DNA from: CAZACZ01 sp964483695
Lineage (GTDB): Bacteria; Deinococcota; Deinococci; Deinococcales; Trueperaceae
Length of the DNA: 21,127 bases
Assembly (NCBI GenBank): GCA_964483695.1
Contig: CAZACZ010000051.1
Coordinates: forward strand, 1 to 21,127
Direction: 5' to 3'
Part shown: one piece after another, positions 1-7,256 of the stretch
Numbering within the stretch: position 1 is the first letter of the stretch
Layout: each line of letters begins with the position of its first letter
The notes under the pieces: model-generated
Told to the model about the DNA's origin: nothing
Seen by the model: the letters and a program-made list of their open reading frames with translations, nothing else
The model's database searches: none
Translations under genes and position numbers: made by a program

Positions 1-605
1 AGCTGGCGGTCGCCGCTGTAGCGCTCGTCGGCCAGCCACTTGCCCTCCGGACCCCAGTAGACGTCCTCCTCCGGCTCCCAGATGTCGGGGCGGCCGCCCG
101 CGAAGCCGAAGGTCGCGAGGCCCATCGACTCGAGCGCCACGTTGCCGGCGAGGATCATCAGGTCGGCCCACGAGAGCTTGCGCCCGTACTTCTGCTTGAT
201 CGGCCAGAGCAGGCGGCGCGCCTTGTCGAGGTTGCCGTTGTCGGGCCAGCTGTTGAGCGGCGCGAAGCGCTGCGAGCCCGACGAGGCGCCGCCGCGGCCG
301 TCACCGGTGCGGTAGGTGCCGGCGCTGTGCCACGCCATGCGGATGAAGAGCGGCCCGTAGTGCCCGTAGTCGGCCGGCCACCACGCCTGCGAGTCGGTCA
401 TCAGTGCATGCAGGTCGCGCTTGACCGCCGCGAGGTCGAGCTTCGCGAACGCCTCCGCGTAGTCGAAGTCCTGGCTCAGGGGGTTCGAGAGGTTCGAGTG
501 CTGGTGCAGGACATCGAGGTTGAGTTGGTTCGGCCACCAGTCGCGGTTGGACCGCGATCCGGCGGCGGTGCTGCCATGCACCGGACACTTGGCTGCCTCG
601 CTCAT
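1..605 (-). CDS. katG: Catalase-peroxidase, N-terminal part (runs off the left edge)
   Basis: Bifunctional heme enzyme that breaks down hydrogen peroxide in the cytoplasm. About 201 N-terminal residues are in the window. They contain the distal heme-pocket motif IRMAWHSAGTYR, giving Arg89, Trp92 and His93; this Trp is the one that forms the Met-Tyr-Trp adduct in the family. The PDN motif with Asp122 and the typical GGRPDIWEPEEDVYWGPEG stretch follow. The proximal His and the C-terminal half are outside the window. The ATG is chosen because AGGAG (611-615 on the plus strand) lies at normal distance and because MSEAAKCPVHG is a usual KatG beginning. It is on the same strand as the decarboxylase, 192 bases downstream of its stop, so it probably has its own promoter. 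A perfect 10-bp palindrome (GGTACGTACC, 680-689) and a TATCCT box nearby are candidate control elements, but neither is proven. Confidence 0.96.
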   Translation of the reverse strand, partial: MSEAAKCPVHGSTAAGSRSNRDWWPNQLNLDVLHQHSNLSNPLSQDFDYAEAFAKLDLAAVKRDLHALMTDSQAWWPADYGHYGPLFIRMAWHSAGTYRTGDGRGGASSGSQRFAPLNSWPDNGNLDKARRLLWPIKQKYGRKLSWADLMILAGNVALESMGLATFGFAGGRPDIWEPEEDVYWGPEGKWLADERYSGDRQ

Positions 606-797
606 CGTTGCTCCTAACCTGGGCGGCGGCGCGCGTCGGCTCGCGTGCGGCCGCGCTTCGTCGTCCGAGGACGCGAAGGGGTACGTACCACTGTCCAGGA
701 TACGTGCTCGAGCGGGGCCGCCGCGTCCTCCGGCGGCGTCGCCGTGCGGGTGCGGGCGGAGAGCGAGGGGGCTTTCGTGCGCGCCGTCGCGGGGCCC

Positions 798-2437
798 CTA
801 CATCGCTTGGGCCACGTCCTTCGCCATCGTCAGCAGGGCGTCCACGAACAGATCGAAGTCGTCGTCCCTGGAGCGGTGGTTGCCGATCGCCACGCGCAGG
901 CAGTAGCGGCCGCCCAGCACGCTGTACGACGGCACCGCGACGCCGCTCTCGTGCATGCGCATGAGCAGCTCGCGGTTGAGCGCGTCGATCCTCTCCTCCG
1001 ACCAGCCTTCCGGACGGACGCGGAAGCAGACGATGTCGAGCACCACCGGCGCGAGCAGTTCGAGCATCGGCTCGCGCTCGACGCGCGCCGCTAGGCGCTT
1101 GGCCTGGTCGACGTTGCGCTGCATCATGCGGCCGTAGACGTCCACGCCGCGCTCCATCCAGGACAGCCACACCTTCAGCGCCTTGAAGTCGCGCGACAGT
1201 TGCACCCCGAAGTTGGAGAGCCAGGTCGCGCCTCCGGCCAGACCCCGCGGCGCCTGCGCGAGGTACGACGGCGTGGTGGTGAAGGCGGCGAGCTGCGCCT
1301 GCGCGTCGCGCACCAGCACCACGCCGGCTTCGAACGGCACGTGCATCCACTTGTGCAGGTCGAGGGCGACCGAGTCGGCGCGTTCGATGCCGCGCACCAA
1401 CGGGGCCAGCGCCGGCGCCAAGCCCACCATGGCTCCGATGGCGCCGTCGACGTGGAACCAGATGCCTTCCTCGGCGCACAGGTCGGCGAGGGCGTTCAGG
1501 TCGTCTACCGCGCCGGTGTTGATGGTGCCGGCGTTGCCGACCACCAGGAACGGCTTGCGGCCGGCGGCGCGGTCCTCGGCGATGGCGCGACGCAGCGCGG
1601 CGAGATCGATGCGGTAGGCGTCGCCGGTGGGCACCAGCCGCAGCGAACGCGAACCGAGGCCGAGCAACTCGGCAGCGCGCGCGTGGCACGAGTGCACCTC
1701 GGCGGAGGCGTACGCCACCAGCGGCGCCGGCGCCGCCGCGACGCCTTCGGCGCGCACGTCCACGCCGGCATGCACGTGCCGCGCGACGGTCCACCCGACG
1801 AGGTTCGCCATCGACGCGCCGCTGACCATGATGCCGCCGGCGTCGAGCGGCACCCCGAGGACCTCGGCGCACCACCGGACCACCTGCTTCTCCACCTCGA
1901 CGGCGCTGTGGTTGCCGCCACCCAAGTTCGGGTTCGCCGCTGCGGCGAGGAACGCTCCGAGCGCCCCCGTCATGGTGCCGGTGCCCATGTACCAGCCCCA
2001 GAAGCGGGGGTGGTCGTTGCCCATGAGGTACGGGGCGATGTCCGCGCGGTACTGGGCGTACGCCGCTTCGGCCCCGACGCCGTCGCGCGGCACCGGCGCC
2101 TGGAAGCCGTCCCGCACCGTCTCGGGCATCGGCTGCCAGACGGGGCGGTCGCGCCGTGAAGCAAGGTCGTCGAAGGCGTCGTCGATCATGCGGTGCGCCA
2201 GGCGGCGCAACGCGCTCGGGTCGGTGGGGTCGAGCGTCTCGAACGGCGCCNNNNNNNNNNNNNNNNNNNNNNNNNNNNNNNNNNNNNNNNNNNNNNNNNN
2301 NNNNNNNNNNNNNNNNNNNNNNNNNNNNNNNNNNNNNNNNNNNNNNNNNNCGCCAGGCGGCGCAACGCGCTCGGGTCGGTGGGGTCGAGCGTCTCGAACG
2401 GCGCCGTCGCCCGCGAAGTCGGATCGTGGTCCACCAT
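798..2437 (-). CDS. PLP-dependent group II amino-acid decarboxylase (interrupted by an assembly gap)
   Basis: Aminotransferase-fold decarboxylase of the aromatic-amino-acid/glutamate/histidine decarboxylase group. Numbered on the repaired protein: HPRFWGW at 91-97, the PLP-stacking His197 (VHSCHARA), Asp279 in FHVDGAIGA that contacts the pyridine nitrogen, and Schiff-base Lys311 in DLHKWMHVPFEAG. The substrate cannot be read from sequence. The ATG at 2437 is supported by AGGAGG five bases upstream. A 100-N gap (2251-2350) sits near the N-terminus. Its two flanks carry the same 55 bp in different frames. Removing 155 bp leaves 1485 nt, exactly 495 codons (494 residues), the usual family size, so the gene is probably intact. 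It is divergent from the biotin ligase, and a large inverted repeat lies in its upstream region. Confidence 0.93.
2196..2405. other. Scaffold gap of 100 N flanked by identical 55-bp contig ends
   Basis: Positions 2196-2250 and 2351-2405 are the same 55 bases, separated by exactly 100 N. An exact overlap of 55 bases is what k-mer assembly leaves when two contigs that should have been joined are scaffolded apart. Collapsing gap plus one copy (155 bp) restores the decarboxylase frame. The second gap at 16528-16627 shows the same 55 + 100 pattern. Confidence 0.92.
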
Positions 2438-2488
2438 GGGGGCCTCCTCGGCGGGCCGGTCGTGGCCACGCCCGTGGTTGGCGGTGCA

Positions 2489-2533
2489 GGTTCGGGTTGC
2501 CGTGCGTGATGAGGATACGGCATCGCCCGAACC
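2489..2533. promoter_or_regulatory. Large inverted repeat upstream of the decarboxylase
   Basis: The outer arms GGTTCGGG (2489-2496) and CCCGAACC (2526-2533) are perfect complements. Inside them GCCGT (2499-2503) pairs with ACGGC (2517-2521) around a 13-base loop. The element lies 52 bases before the decarboxylase ATG. Read on the minus strand, the loop holds TATCCT, a possible -10 box. The repeat may be an operator around a promoter, or a hairpin in the leader RNA. The arms are seen directly; the role is inference. Confidence 0.5.
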
Positions 2534-2615
2534 GCCGCCGCGCAGCGCGCACGGAGCGGCGGCGACACGCGGCACCATACTCGGCGGGTCGCGTCGCTGC
2601 CGCGCCGCACTGCCG

Positions 2616-2621
2616 TACGCT
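2616..2621 (+). promoter_or_regulatory. Possible -10 box (TACGCT) for a leaderless biotin-ligase transcript
   Basis: TACGCT ends eight bases before the ATG at 2630 and no Shine-Dalgarno sequence is visible between them. This spacing fits transcription starting at or next to the start codon, as in many Deinococcota genes. No convincing -35 hexamer is present. Confidence 0.3.
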
Positions 2622-2629
2622 GGCATCCG

Positions 2630-3580
2630 ATGCGCCTCATGACCGACGTTCCCGATGCCGTTCGAGGCCTGCTCGGAGACGGGCCGTCCGTGTCGCTGGC
2701 AGACGCCGGGCTGTCGGCCGGCGAGGCCGCGACGTGGCGCGCGTTCGCCGGCGACACTGCCGGCTGGGCCGGACGCGCGGCCGCTGTCCTGCCCGGCCAC
2801 GCCGGCCCGCTGATCGTGCTGGAGTCGGCGTCCGCTTCCCAGTTCGACCGCATGCACGAGTTGTTGACCGCCGGCGCCGACCTGCCCGCCGGCCTCGCCT
2901 GCGTCGCGCTCTCCGGGGCCCGCTTCCGCGGGCAACGCGGACGTCCGTGGGCGGCGCTGCGCGGCAACCTGCACTTGAGCGTGCACTTGGCGCTCGACGT
3001 GGACGCGGCGTCGTCCCAGACGGCGTTGGCGGTGTTGCCGTCGGTGGCCACGGCGGAGGCGATCGAGGAGGTAAGCGGTGGGCGCGTCCGACCCGGCGTG
3101 AAGTGGGTCAACGACCTGCTGCTGGCGGGTAGGAAGGTCGCGGGCGTGCTCAGCGCCACGCAGCTCCTGGGCGGCCGGGTGCGCCACGTGGTGATCGGCA
3201 TCGGCGTGAACGTCGCGGTGGCGCCGGAGCTGCCGCCGTCGCCACGGGCCGCGGTGCCCGGGTGCCTTGCGGACGTCGACGCGGTGTTCGCCGGCCCCGA
3301 CGCCTGGGCTCGTCTCTTGCCCGCCGTGCTGCGCGGCCTCGCGCGTGGCCGAGCGGCGCTGGCGGAAGGCCGCGGGGACGACCTGTTCGCGGCCTACCGC
3401 AGTCGCGCGGCGTTCCTCCGCGAGCGCGTGACGATCTGGCCGGTGGAGGAAGACGACGCGGCGGCGGTGCGGCCGATCGCACGCGGGCGGGTGCTCGAGC
3501 TGCTGCCCGACCTAGCGTTGGTGCTGGACGGAGTACCGGAACCGGTGCGCGTCGGGCGCATGACGATCGACGCCGATTAG
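2630..3580 (+). CDS. birA: Biotin-[acetyl-CoA-carboxylase] ligase, catalytic type without a clear HTH
   Basis: Joins biotin to carrier-protein lysines (for example acetyl-CoA carboxylase) through biotinyl-AMP. Seen in the 316-residue product: the biotin/adenylate loop as GARFRGQRGRPW (96-107), KWVNDLLLAGRKVAGVL (158-174) with the family lysine at 169, IGIGVNV (189-195) and a small C-terminal beta domain ending in VRVGRMTI. The loop is atypical: the usual GRGRRGR reads FRGQRGR, so one Arg is Gln. About 60 residues precede the catalytic core. They are not a recognisable winged helix, so a repressor role is unlikely. The start may be 2630 or the ATG nine bases later; neither has a ribosome site. 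It converges on the FAD gene across a strong hairpin. Confidence 0.85.
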   Translation: MRLMTDVPDAVRGLLGDGPSVSLADAGLSAGEAATWRAFAGDTAGWAGRAAAVLPGHAGPLIVLESASASQFDRMHELLTAGADLPAGLACVALSGARFRGQRGRPWAALRGNLHLSVHLALDVDAASSQTALAVLPSVATAEAIEEVSGGRVRPGVKWVNDLLLAGRKVAGVLSATQLLGGRVRHVVIGIGVNVAVAPELPPSPRAAVPGCLADVDAVFAGPDAWARLLPAVLRGLARGRAALAEGRGDDLFAAYRSRAAFLRERVTIWPVEEDDAAAVRPIARGRVLELLPDLALVLDGVPEPVRVGRMTIDAD

Positions 3581-3587
3581 GAAGCGG

Positions 3588-3633
3588 CGGGCCCCGACCC
3601 GAGCGGTCCGTGATCGGGTTGCCGGTTGGCCCG
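3588..3633. terminator. Bidirectional hairpin between birA and the FAD gene
   Basis: Nested inverted repeats: CGGGCC (3588-3593) with GGCCCG (3628-3633), CCG (3594-3596) with CGG (3623-3625), and ACCCGA (3597-3602) with TCGGGT (3614-3619), around an 11-base loop. It begins seven bases after the birA stop and lies about 50 bases past the stop of the convergent gene. There is no T-tract. Confidence 0.5.
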
Positions 3634-3683
3634 CGCGGGTGGTCCAGGCGTTCGTGGCCACGCACAGCCAAGGCCGTGGTGGT

Positions 3684-5153
3684 TCATGGCACCAGCGGCT
3701 CGCTCGGCTCCACGGGGTGCGCCCGCGCCCGCGACGGGCCCGGAGCGGCTTGCCTCGACACGCGCCACGCCACGCTCGGCCGGAGGAGGCTGGCGCTCGG
3801 TGCCAGCGCACCCATGACGTCGAACAGCGCGCGGCCGACCACCGGATCGTGGTGCGCCCGGGCCAGCAGCCGACGAGCGTACGCGCTGACCACGCGCCAG
3901 CGGACCGTGCGCGGTCCGTCGACGGCGCGGCACGCCAGGTCCTTGTCGACGGCCTGGGTGTACGCCTCGCTCAGCAAGGCCTTGGTCGCTCGGAAGTACG
4001 CCCTTCCGGCGTGGTCGGGTCCGACGTGGGCGAGCGTGGAGCGCAGCACCGACGCTTCGCGCATGGCCATGCTCATCCCGAGCGCGTACCTGGGGTTGGT
4101 GCACCCGAGGGCGTCCCCCAGCGCCACGAAACGCCGTGGCGCGGCGCGCCACCGATGCCAGTGCCGTCGCACGTCGCTCGCGAAGCCGCCGGCGGCCGCC
4201 TCGCCGACCGGTTCGGCGTCGGCGATCAGCCGGTCCACCGCGGGGCTCCAGAGGGAGCGCGCGAAGGCTCGGAAGGCGTCGAGGTCGGTGGGGGGCCGTT
4301 CGCCGTGCATGGTCGTCAGCGTGACGATCCAGCGGTCGTCCTCGACCGCCAACGCCACGGCGGCGCGTTCGTCGTCGGGAAGGCTCCCGACCATCACGTT
4401 GCGCGGCGAACCAGGTGCGGACCGAACGCCGGCGAACAGCCTCGTGGCGTAGCGCACGTCGACGCGCACGCGTTCCTCGGGTGGAGGCGCGACACCCAGG
4501 TCCGCGAGCCACGCCAGCGCCCGCGAGTTGCTGCCGGAGGCGTCGATCACCAGGTCGGCACGGATCTCCTCGGGGTCGCCGGTCGCCTGCCGCACCCGCA
4601 CCCCCGCCACCGTGCCCGGCGCCCCCACCAGCAGCCCGATCGCTTCGCGGCCAGCGCAGACTCGAACGTTCCCGAGCGCTTGCACGCGCTCCCGCACCAC
4701 CCGCTCGATCAGGGGACGCGTGGCGCCAACGAGCACGAACCGCGGGTTCGCACGGGAGGTGTCGACACGGCCGCCACCGAGGTATACGGCGAAGTCGTGC
4801 GGTTCGCGCAGGAGCTGCGCGCCGGCGCGATCCAGGTCGTGTTGGATCCCCGGTAGGAGATGCTCCAGGGCGATCACGCCGCCTGGAAGCAGCAGGTGCA
4901 CGTGCCTGCTCTGCGGCACGCCGGTACGCGCCGCGGTCGGGTCCGTCAAGGGGTCGCGTTCGAGCACCGTGACCTGCGCCGCGTGCGGCGCCGCTGCCGC
5001 GGCCGCCGCGAGCCCAGCGAGGCCGCTTCCGAGGACGACGACGTGCCCGAACTTCCGAGCATCCCGCCGGGGTCGGGGGACGCGAGCACGGCCCTCGGGG
5101 GCGACGAGGCCGGCCTCCCTGCCCGTCGGACGTGGACGTCGGTCCGTTTCCAT
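3684..5153 (-). CDS. FAD-dependent monooxygenase/epoxidase-like oxidoreductase
   Basis: Flavoprotein of the aromatic-hydroxylase/epoxidase fold, 489 residues. Seen: the dinucleotide-binding VVLGSGLAG (39-47) ending with the acidic ERD (65-67), a GVPQSRHVHLLLPGG stretch (78-92) typical of a bacterial FAD-monooxygenase subgroup, DASG (204-207), and the second flavin motif GDALGCTNPRYALGM (346-360). There is no signal peptide; the first 35 residues are charged and probably disordered. AAGGAGGG five bases before the ATG fixes the start. The substrate is unknown. The gene follows the LuxR/TPR regulator on the same strand after 142 bases, so it is probably its target or partner. Resemblance to halogenases is limited to the FAD fold; I see no halogenase Lys/WxWxIP signature. 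Confidence 0.8.
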   Translation of the reverse strand: METDRRPRPTGREAGLVAPEGRARVPRPRRDARKFGHVVVLGSGLAGLAAAAAAAPHAAQVTVLERDPLTDPTAARTGVPQSRHVHLLLPGGVIALEHLLPGIQHDLDRAGAQLLREPHDFAVYLGGGRVDTSRANPRFVLVGATRPLIERVVRERVQALGNVRVCAGREAIGLLVGAPGTVAGVRVRQATGDPEEIRADLVIDASGSNSRALAWLADLGVAPPPEERVRVDVRYATRLFAGVRSAPGSPRNVMVGSLPDDERAAVALAVEDDRWIVTLTTMHGERPPTDLDAFRAFARSLWSPAVDRLIADAEPVGEAAAGGFASDVRRHWHRWRAAPRRFVALGDALGCTNPRYALGMSMAMREASVLRSTLAHVGPDHAGRAYFRATKALLSEAYTQAVDKDLACRAVDGPRTVRWRVVSAYARRLLARAHHDPVVGRALFDVMGALAPSASLLRPSVAWRVSRQAAPGPSRARAHPVEPSEPLVP

Positions 5154-5295
5154 GCGGTCCCTCCTTCCCGCAGCGCCGCACGAGGCCGGCGCGTGCGCGG
5201 GTCCTCACCGTAGGCCGGGTTCGGGGAGGCCGGCATCGGTGCGACCACGTAGGCGGAGCGTTCCGCATGGGTGGTTCCCGTCGGGGGGGTGGGGT

Positions 5296-6909
5296 TCAGG
5301 CCAGGCCGTGCTCGTAGGCGAAGGCGGTCGCCGCGGCCCTGGACGCGACGCCGATCTTGCCGAAGATGTTGCTGAGATGACGCTCCACCGTGCGCACGCT
5401 GATGCCGAGCGACGCGGCGACGTCCTTGTTCGAGCGGCCAGCGGCCACGAGGCGCAGCACGTCGATCTCGCGGGGAGTGAGGCCGTGGCGGTGACGCCCC
5501 GCGCGATCCAAACGAGACAGGTCCGGACCGGCGCCAAGCGCGAGGTAGGTGGCGCGAGCAGCAGCACGTTCGATCCCGGCCGTGTCGCCATCGCCGAGCG
5601 CGTCGCAGGCGGCGGCCACGAGTTCGCGGGTGCGCGCCGTCTCGTACGGAGCGTTCAGACGCTGCCATCCCCGAAGCGCCGTACGCAGCGAAGCCAGCGC
5701 GTCGGCGGCCTTCCCGTCGGCGAGGTCGCACGCACCGCGCCAACGAAGGGCGATGGTCGCGAGCGAATCGGTGGGGAGCCGAGATGCGACGCGTTCGAGG
5801 TCGGCCAGCACCTCGCGGGCGCCCTCGACGTTCCCAGAAGCCAGCAGCACCTCGACCAGCGCGGGCAGAAGGCGCACGCGCGCGGTCGGCCCCGGCCGCT
5901 CCTGCAGCGCGCGCCGAAGCGAGGCGGCGGCCGCAGCGTGGCGTCCGTTCCGAGCGCGCAGCAAGGCCAACCCTGGCTGAGGGTCGCGGCCGCTGGCGGA
6001 GGCCGCGGCGTACGCCCGTTCCGCCTCGTCCGTGCGTCCCTGCGAGCGTAGCGCCTCGGCCTGCGCGTACAGCGCCGCGCCCGTGCCGGCACGGTCGCCG
6101 GCCGCGCGGCACCGCTCCTCGGCGCGGCGAGCTTCCGCCAGCGCCTCGTCCCACGACCCGCGTAGACGGAGGATCTCCGCGCGATGCACCATGCACTGCC
6201 CCGCGTACGGAACCAGCCCAGGCTGCCGTTCGCACCAGACGTCGAGGGCCTCGGTCCAGGCGTTGGCGCGGTCGAGGGCGTGCACGCTGCGGCAGGCGGC
6301 GATGACCGCGCAGAAGACGATCCCCGTGACCAGCGGCGACGTCCGCTCGCGCGACACCCCCACCACGGCCTCGTCGAGGAACGCCAGGCCCTCGGCGAGC
6401 CGGGCTTGCCGCAGGCGCGCAAGGCCCAGTGCCTGCAAGGCGAGCGCTTGTAGGTCCGCGTCGTCGAACGCCTCGCCGATGGCGAGCGCCTCGGACGCAG
6501 CCTCGAACGCCTGGTCGTTCGCTCCCGCCGCGAGCCCGGCCTGCGCACGGGGCAACAGCACGTACCCGCGTTCGACGCATGGCTCGTCCACCCGCTCGAG
6601 CAGTCGATGCGCGCGCGCCAACCAGCCGGAGCCACGCGCAGCTTCGCCCAGGTCGGTGAGCCGGAACCCCAGCCAGAACGCACAACGCGCCGCCTTGGCG
6701 GCATCGCCCTCGACCAGGAACGCTTCGTGCGCGGCGTCCAGACTGGCCAGGAACGCGTCGTCGTGGCCGACCAGGTACGCCGCCATGGCGTAGCGCCAGA
6801 GATCGTCCGCGCCGAGTGCACGGTCGCGTGCCGCATCGGCGAACAGCCGGTGCGCTTCCGGCCACGCCGCGCGTTCGTACGCGGCGCGGGCGCGTTCGAG
6901 GGGGCCCAC
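5296..6909 (-). CDS. TPR-repeat transcriptional regulator with C-terminal LuxR HTH
   Basis: Cytoplasmic DNA-binding regulator, 537 residues with the chosen start. The body is helical, alanine-rich and built of TPR-like repeats (for example ARAAYERAAWPEAHRLFADA near the N-terminus and RTDEAERAYAAASASGR mid-protein), which usually bind protein or peptide partners. The last 61 residues form a GerE/LuxR helix-turn-helix: LTPREIDVLRLVAAGRSNKD, then VRTVERHLSNIFGKIGV. There is no receiver or NTPase domain, so it is neither a classic response regulator nor a MalT-type LAL protein. I prefer GTG 6909 over ATG 6951 because GGAGG lies seven bases before it and nothing comparable precedes the ATG. It is upstream of the FAD gene; a small hairpin (5253-5266) lies between them. 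Confidence 0.85.
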   Translation of the reverse strand: MGPLERARAAYERAAWPEAHRLFADAARDRALGADDLWRYAMAAYLVGHDDAFLASLDAAHEAFLVEGDAAKAARCAFWLGFRLTDLGEAARGSGWLARAHRLLERVDEPCVERGYVLLPRAQAGLAAGANDQAFEAASEALAIGEAFDDADLQALALQALGLARLRQARLAEGLAFLDEAVVGVSRERTSPLVTGIVFCAVIAACRSVHALDRANAWTEALDVWCERQPGLVPYAGQCMVHRAEILRLRGSWDEALAEARRAEERCRAAGDRAGTGAALYAQAEALRSQGRTDEAERAYAAASASGRDPQPGLALLRARNGRHAAAAASLRRALQERPGPTARVRLLPALVEVLLASGNVEGAREVLADLERVASRLPTDSLATIALRWRGACDLADGKAADALASLRTALRGWQRLNAPYETARTRELVAAACDALGDGDTAGIERAAARATYLALGAGPDLSRLDRAGRHRHGLTPREIDVLRLVAAGRSNKDVAASLGISVRTVERHLSNIFGKIGVASRAAATAFAYEHGLA

Positions 6910-6916
6910 GGTCGCA

Positions 6917-6921
6917 CCTCC
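6917..6921 (-). promoter_or_regulatory. Ribosome binding site that decides the luxR-type start
   Basis: GGAGG on the minus strand, seven bases before GTG 6909 and inside the longer frame that begins at ATG 6951. It favours the shorter protein by 14 residues. Confidence 0.6.
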
Positions 6922-7007
6922 GATCGGGTCGCCCGTTCCGAGCGTTCGCATTGCCAGCCTAGGCCAAGAACGTCACGGCCGCGGCGACGTCGCCGACGTA
7001 GAGTGCA

Positions 7008-7038
7008 GCACGCCGGTCCGCTGCGCCCAGCGGCGTGC
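7008..7038 (-). terminator. Strong hairpin between the deacetylase and luxR-type genes
   Basis: GCACGCCG (7008-7015) and CGGCGTGC (7031-7038) are perfect complements. An alternative inner stem CCGCTG (7018-7023)/CAGCGG (7028-7033) has a four-base loop. It lies upstream of the regulator and about 220 bases past the deacetylase stop. It may end read-through from that gene or shape the regulator's leader. Confidence 0.35.
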
Positions 7039-7078
7039 GCGCAGCGCCCCCACCGCGCATCCCTGGAGGGGTCGGGCA

Positions 7079-7183
7079 TGGTTCTTCGACCTACTCGTCA
7101 CGCAACTCCATGCCCTGCTCACGGGCCAAGGCTTTCACGTGACGCTCCCGATGCTGCACGTCATCCTGCCGGTGGGGATCTCC
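7079..7183 (+). pseudogene. Remnant of an AlgI-type MBOAT O-acyltransferase gene
   Basis: Read from W at 7079, 35 codons give FFDLLVTQLHALLTGQGF, then HVTLPMLHVILPVGIS. This matches the segment of AlgI-like membrane-bound O-acyltransferases where a helix is followed by LPVGISFYTFQ. The match stops after the Ser at 7181-7183; the expected FYTFQ is absent in all three frames, and nothing upstream resembles the family. It is therefore a decayed fragment, not a gene. The rest of the 347-base stretch 6910-7256 holds only the luxR-type upstream region (with a 14-bp palindrome at 6982-6995), two hairpins and this relic. AlgI-type enzymes acetylate exopolysaccharides, which fits the deacetylase next door. 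Confidence 0.55.
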
Positions 7184-7224
7184 CTGGCTCCTGCGGAGAG
7201 CTGGCGTCCCCTGGTCCCCGCGTG

Positions 7225-7251
7225 GACCGTGCCCGCCGGGCCGCTACGGTC
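7225..7251 (-). terminator. Hairpin just after the deacetylase stop
   Basis: GACCGT (7225-7230) pairs with ACGGTC (7246-7251), with further G+C pairing possible inside. It starts five bases beyond the stop codon on the minus strand. There is no T-tract. Confidence 0.3.
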
Positions 7252-7256
7252 GGTGC

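Noticed and set aside
1200..2159. A 319-codon plus-strand open frame opposite the decarboxylase
   Set aside because: His/Arg/Val-rich antisense shadow of a gene with intact PLP-site motifs.
2196..2405. Real tandem duplication or mobile-element target-site duplication
   Set aside because: Copy length is exactly 55 bp at both gaps in the window and the frame is restored on collapse, which fits k-mer overlap better.
301..3201. A 966-codon open frame on the minus strand
   Set aside because: Arginine- and alanine-rich shadow of katG, the decarboxylase and birA, held open by high G+C and by the N gap; no family motif.
6910..6951. ATG 6951 as start of the LuxR-type regulator
   Set aside because: No ribosome site; GTG 6909 has GGAGG at ideal spacing and the extra 14 residues look like leader sequence.
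6982..6995. 14-bp perfect palindrome upstream of the LuxR-type gene as an operator
   Set aside because: It consists of CGGCGAC/GTCGCCG. In 70% G+C DNA a few such palindromes are expected per 20 kb, so I do not claim a site.
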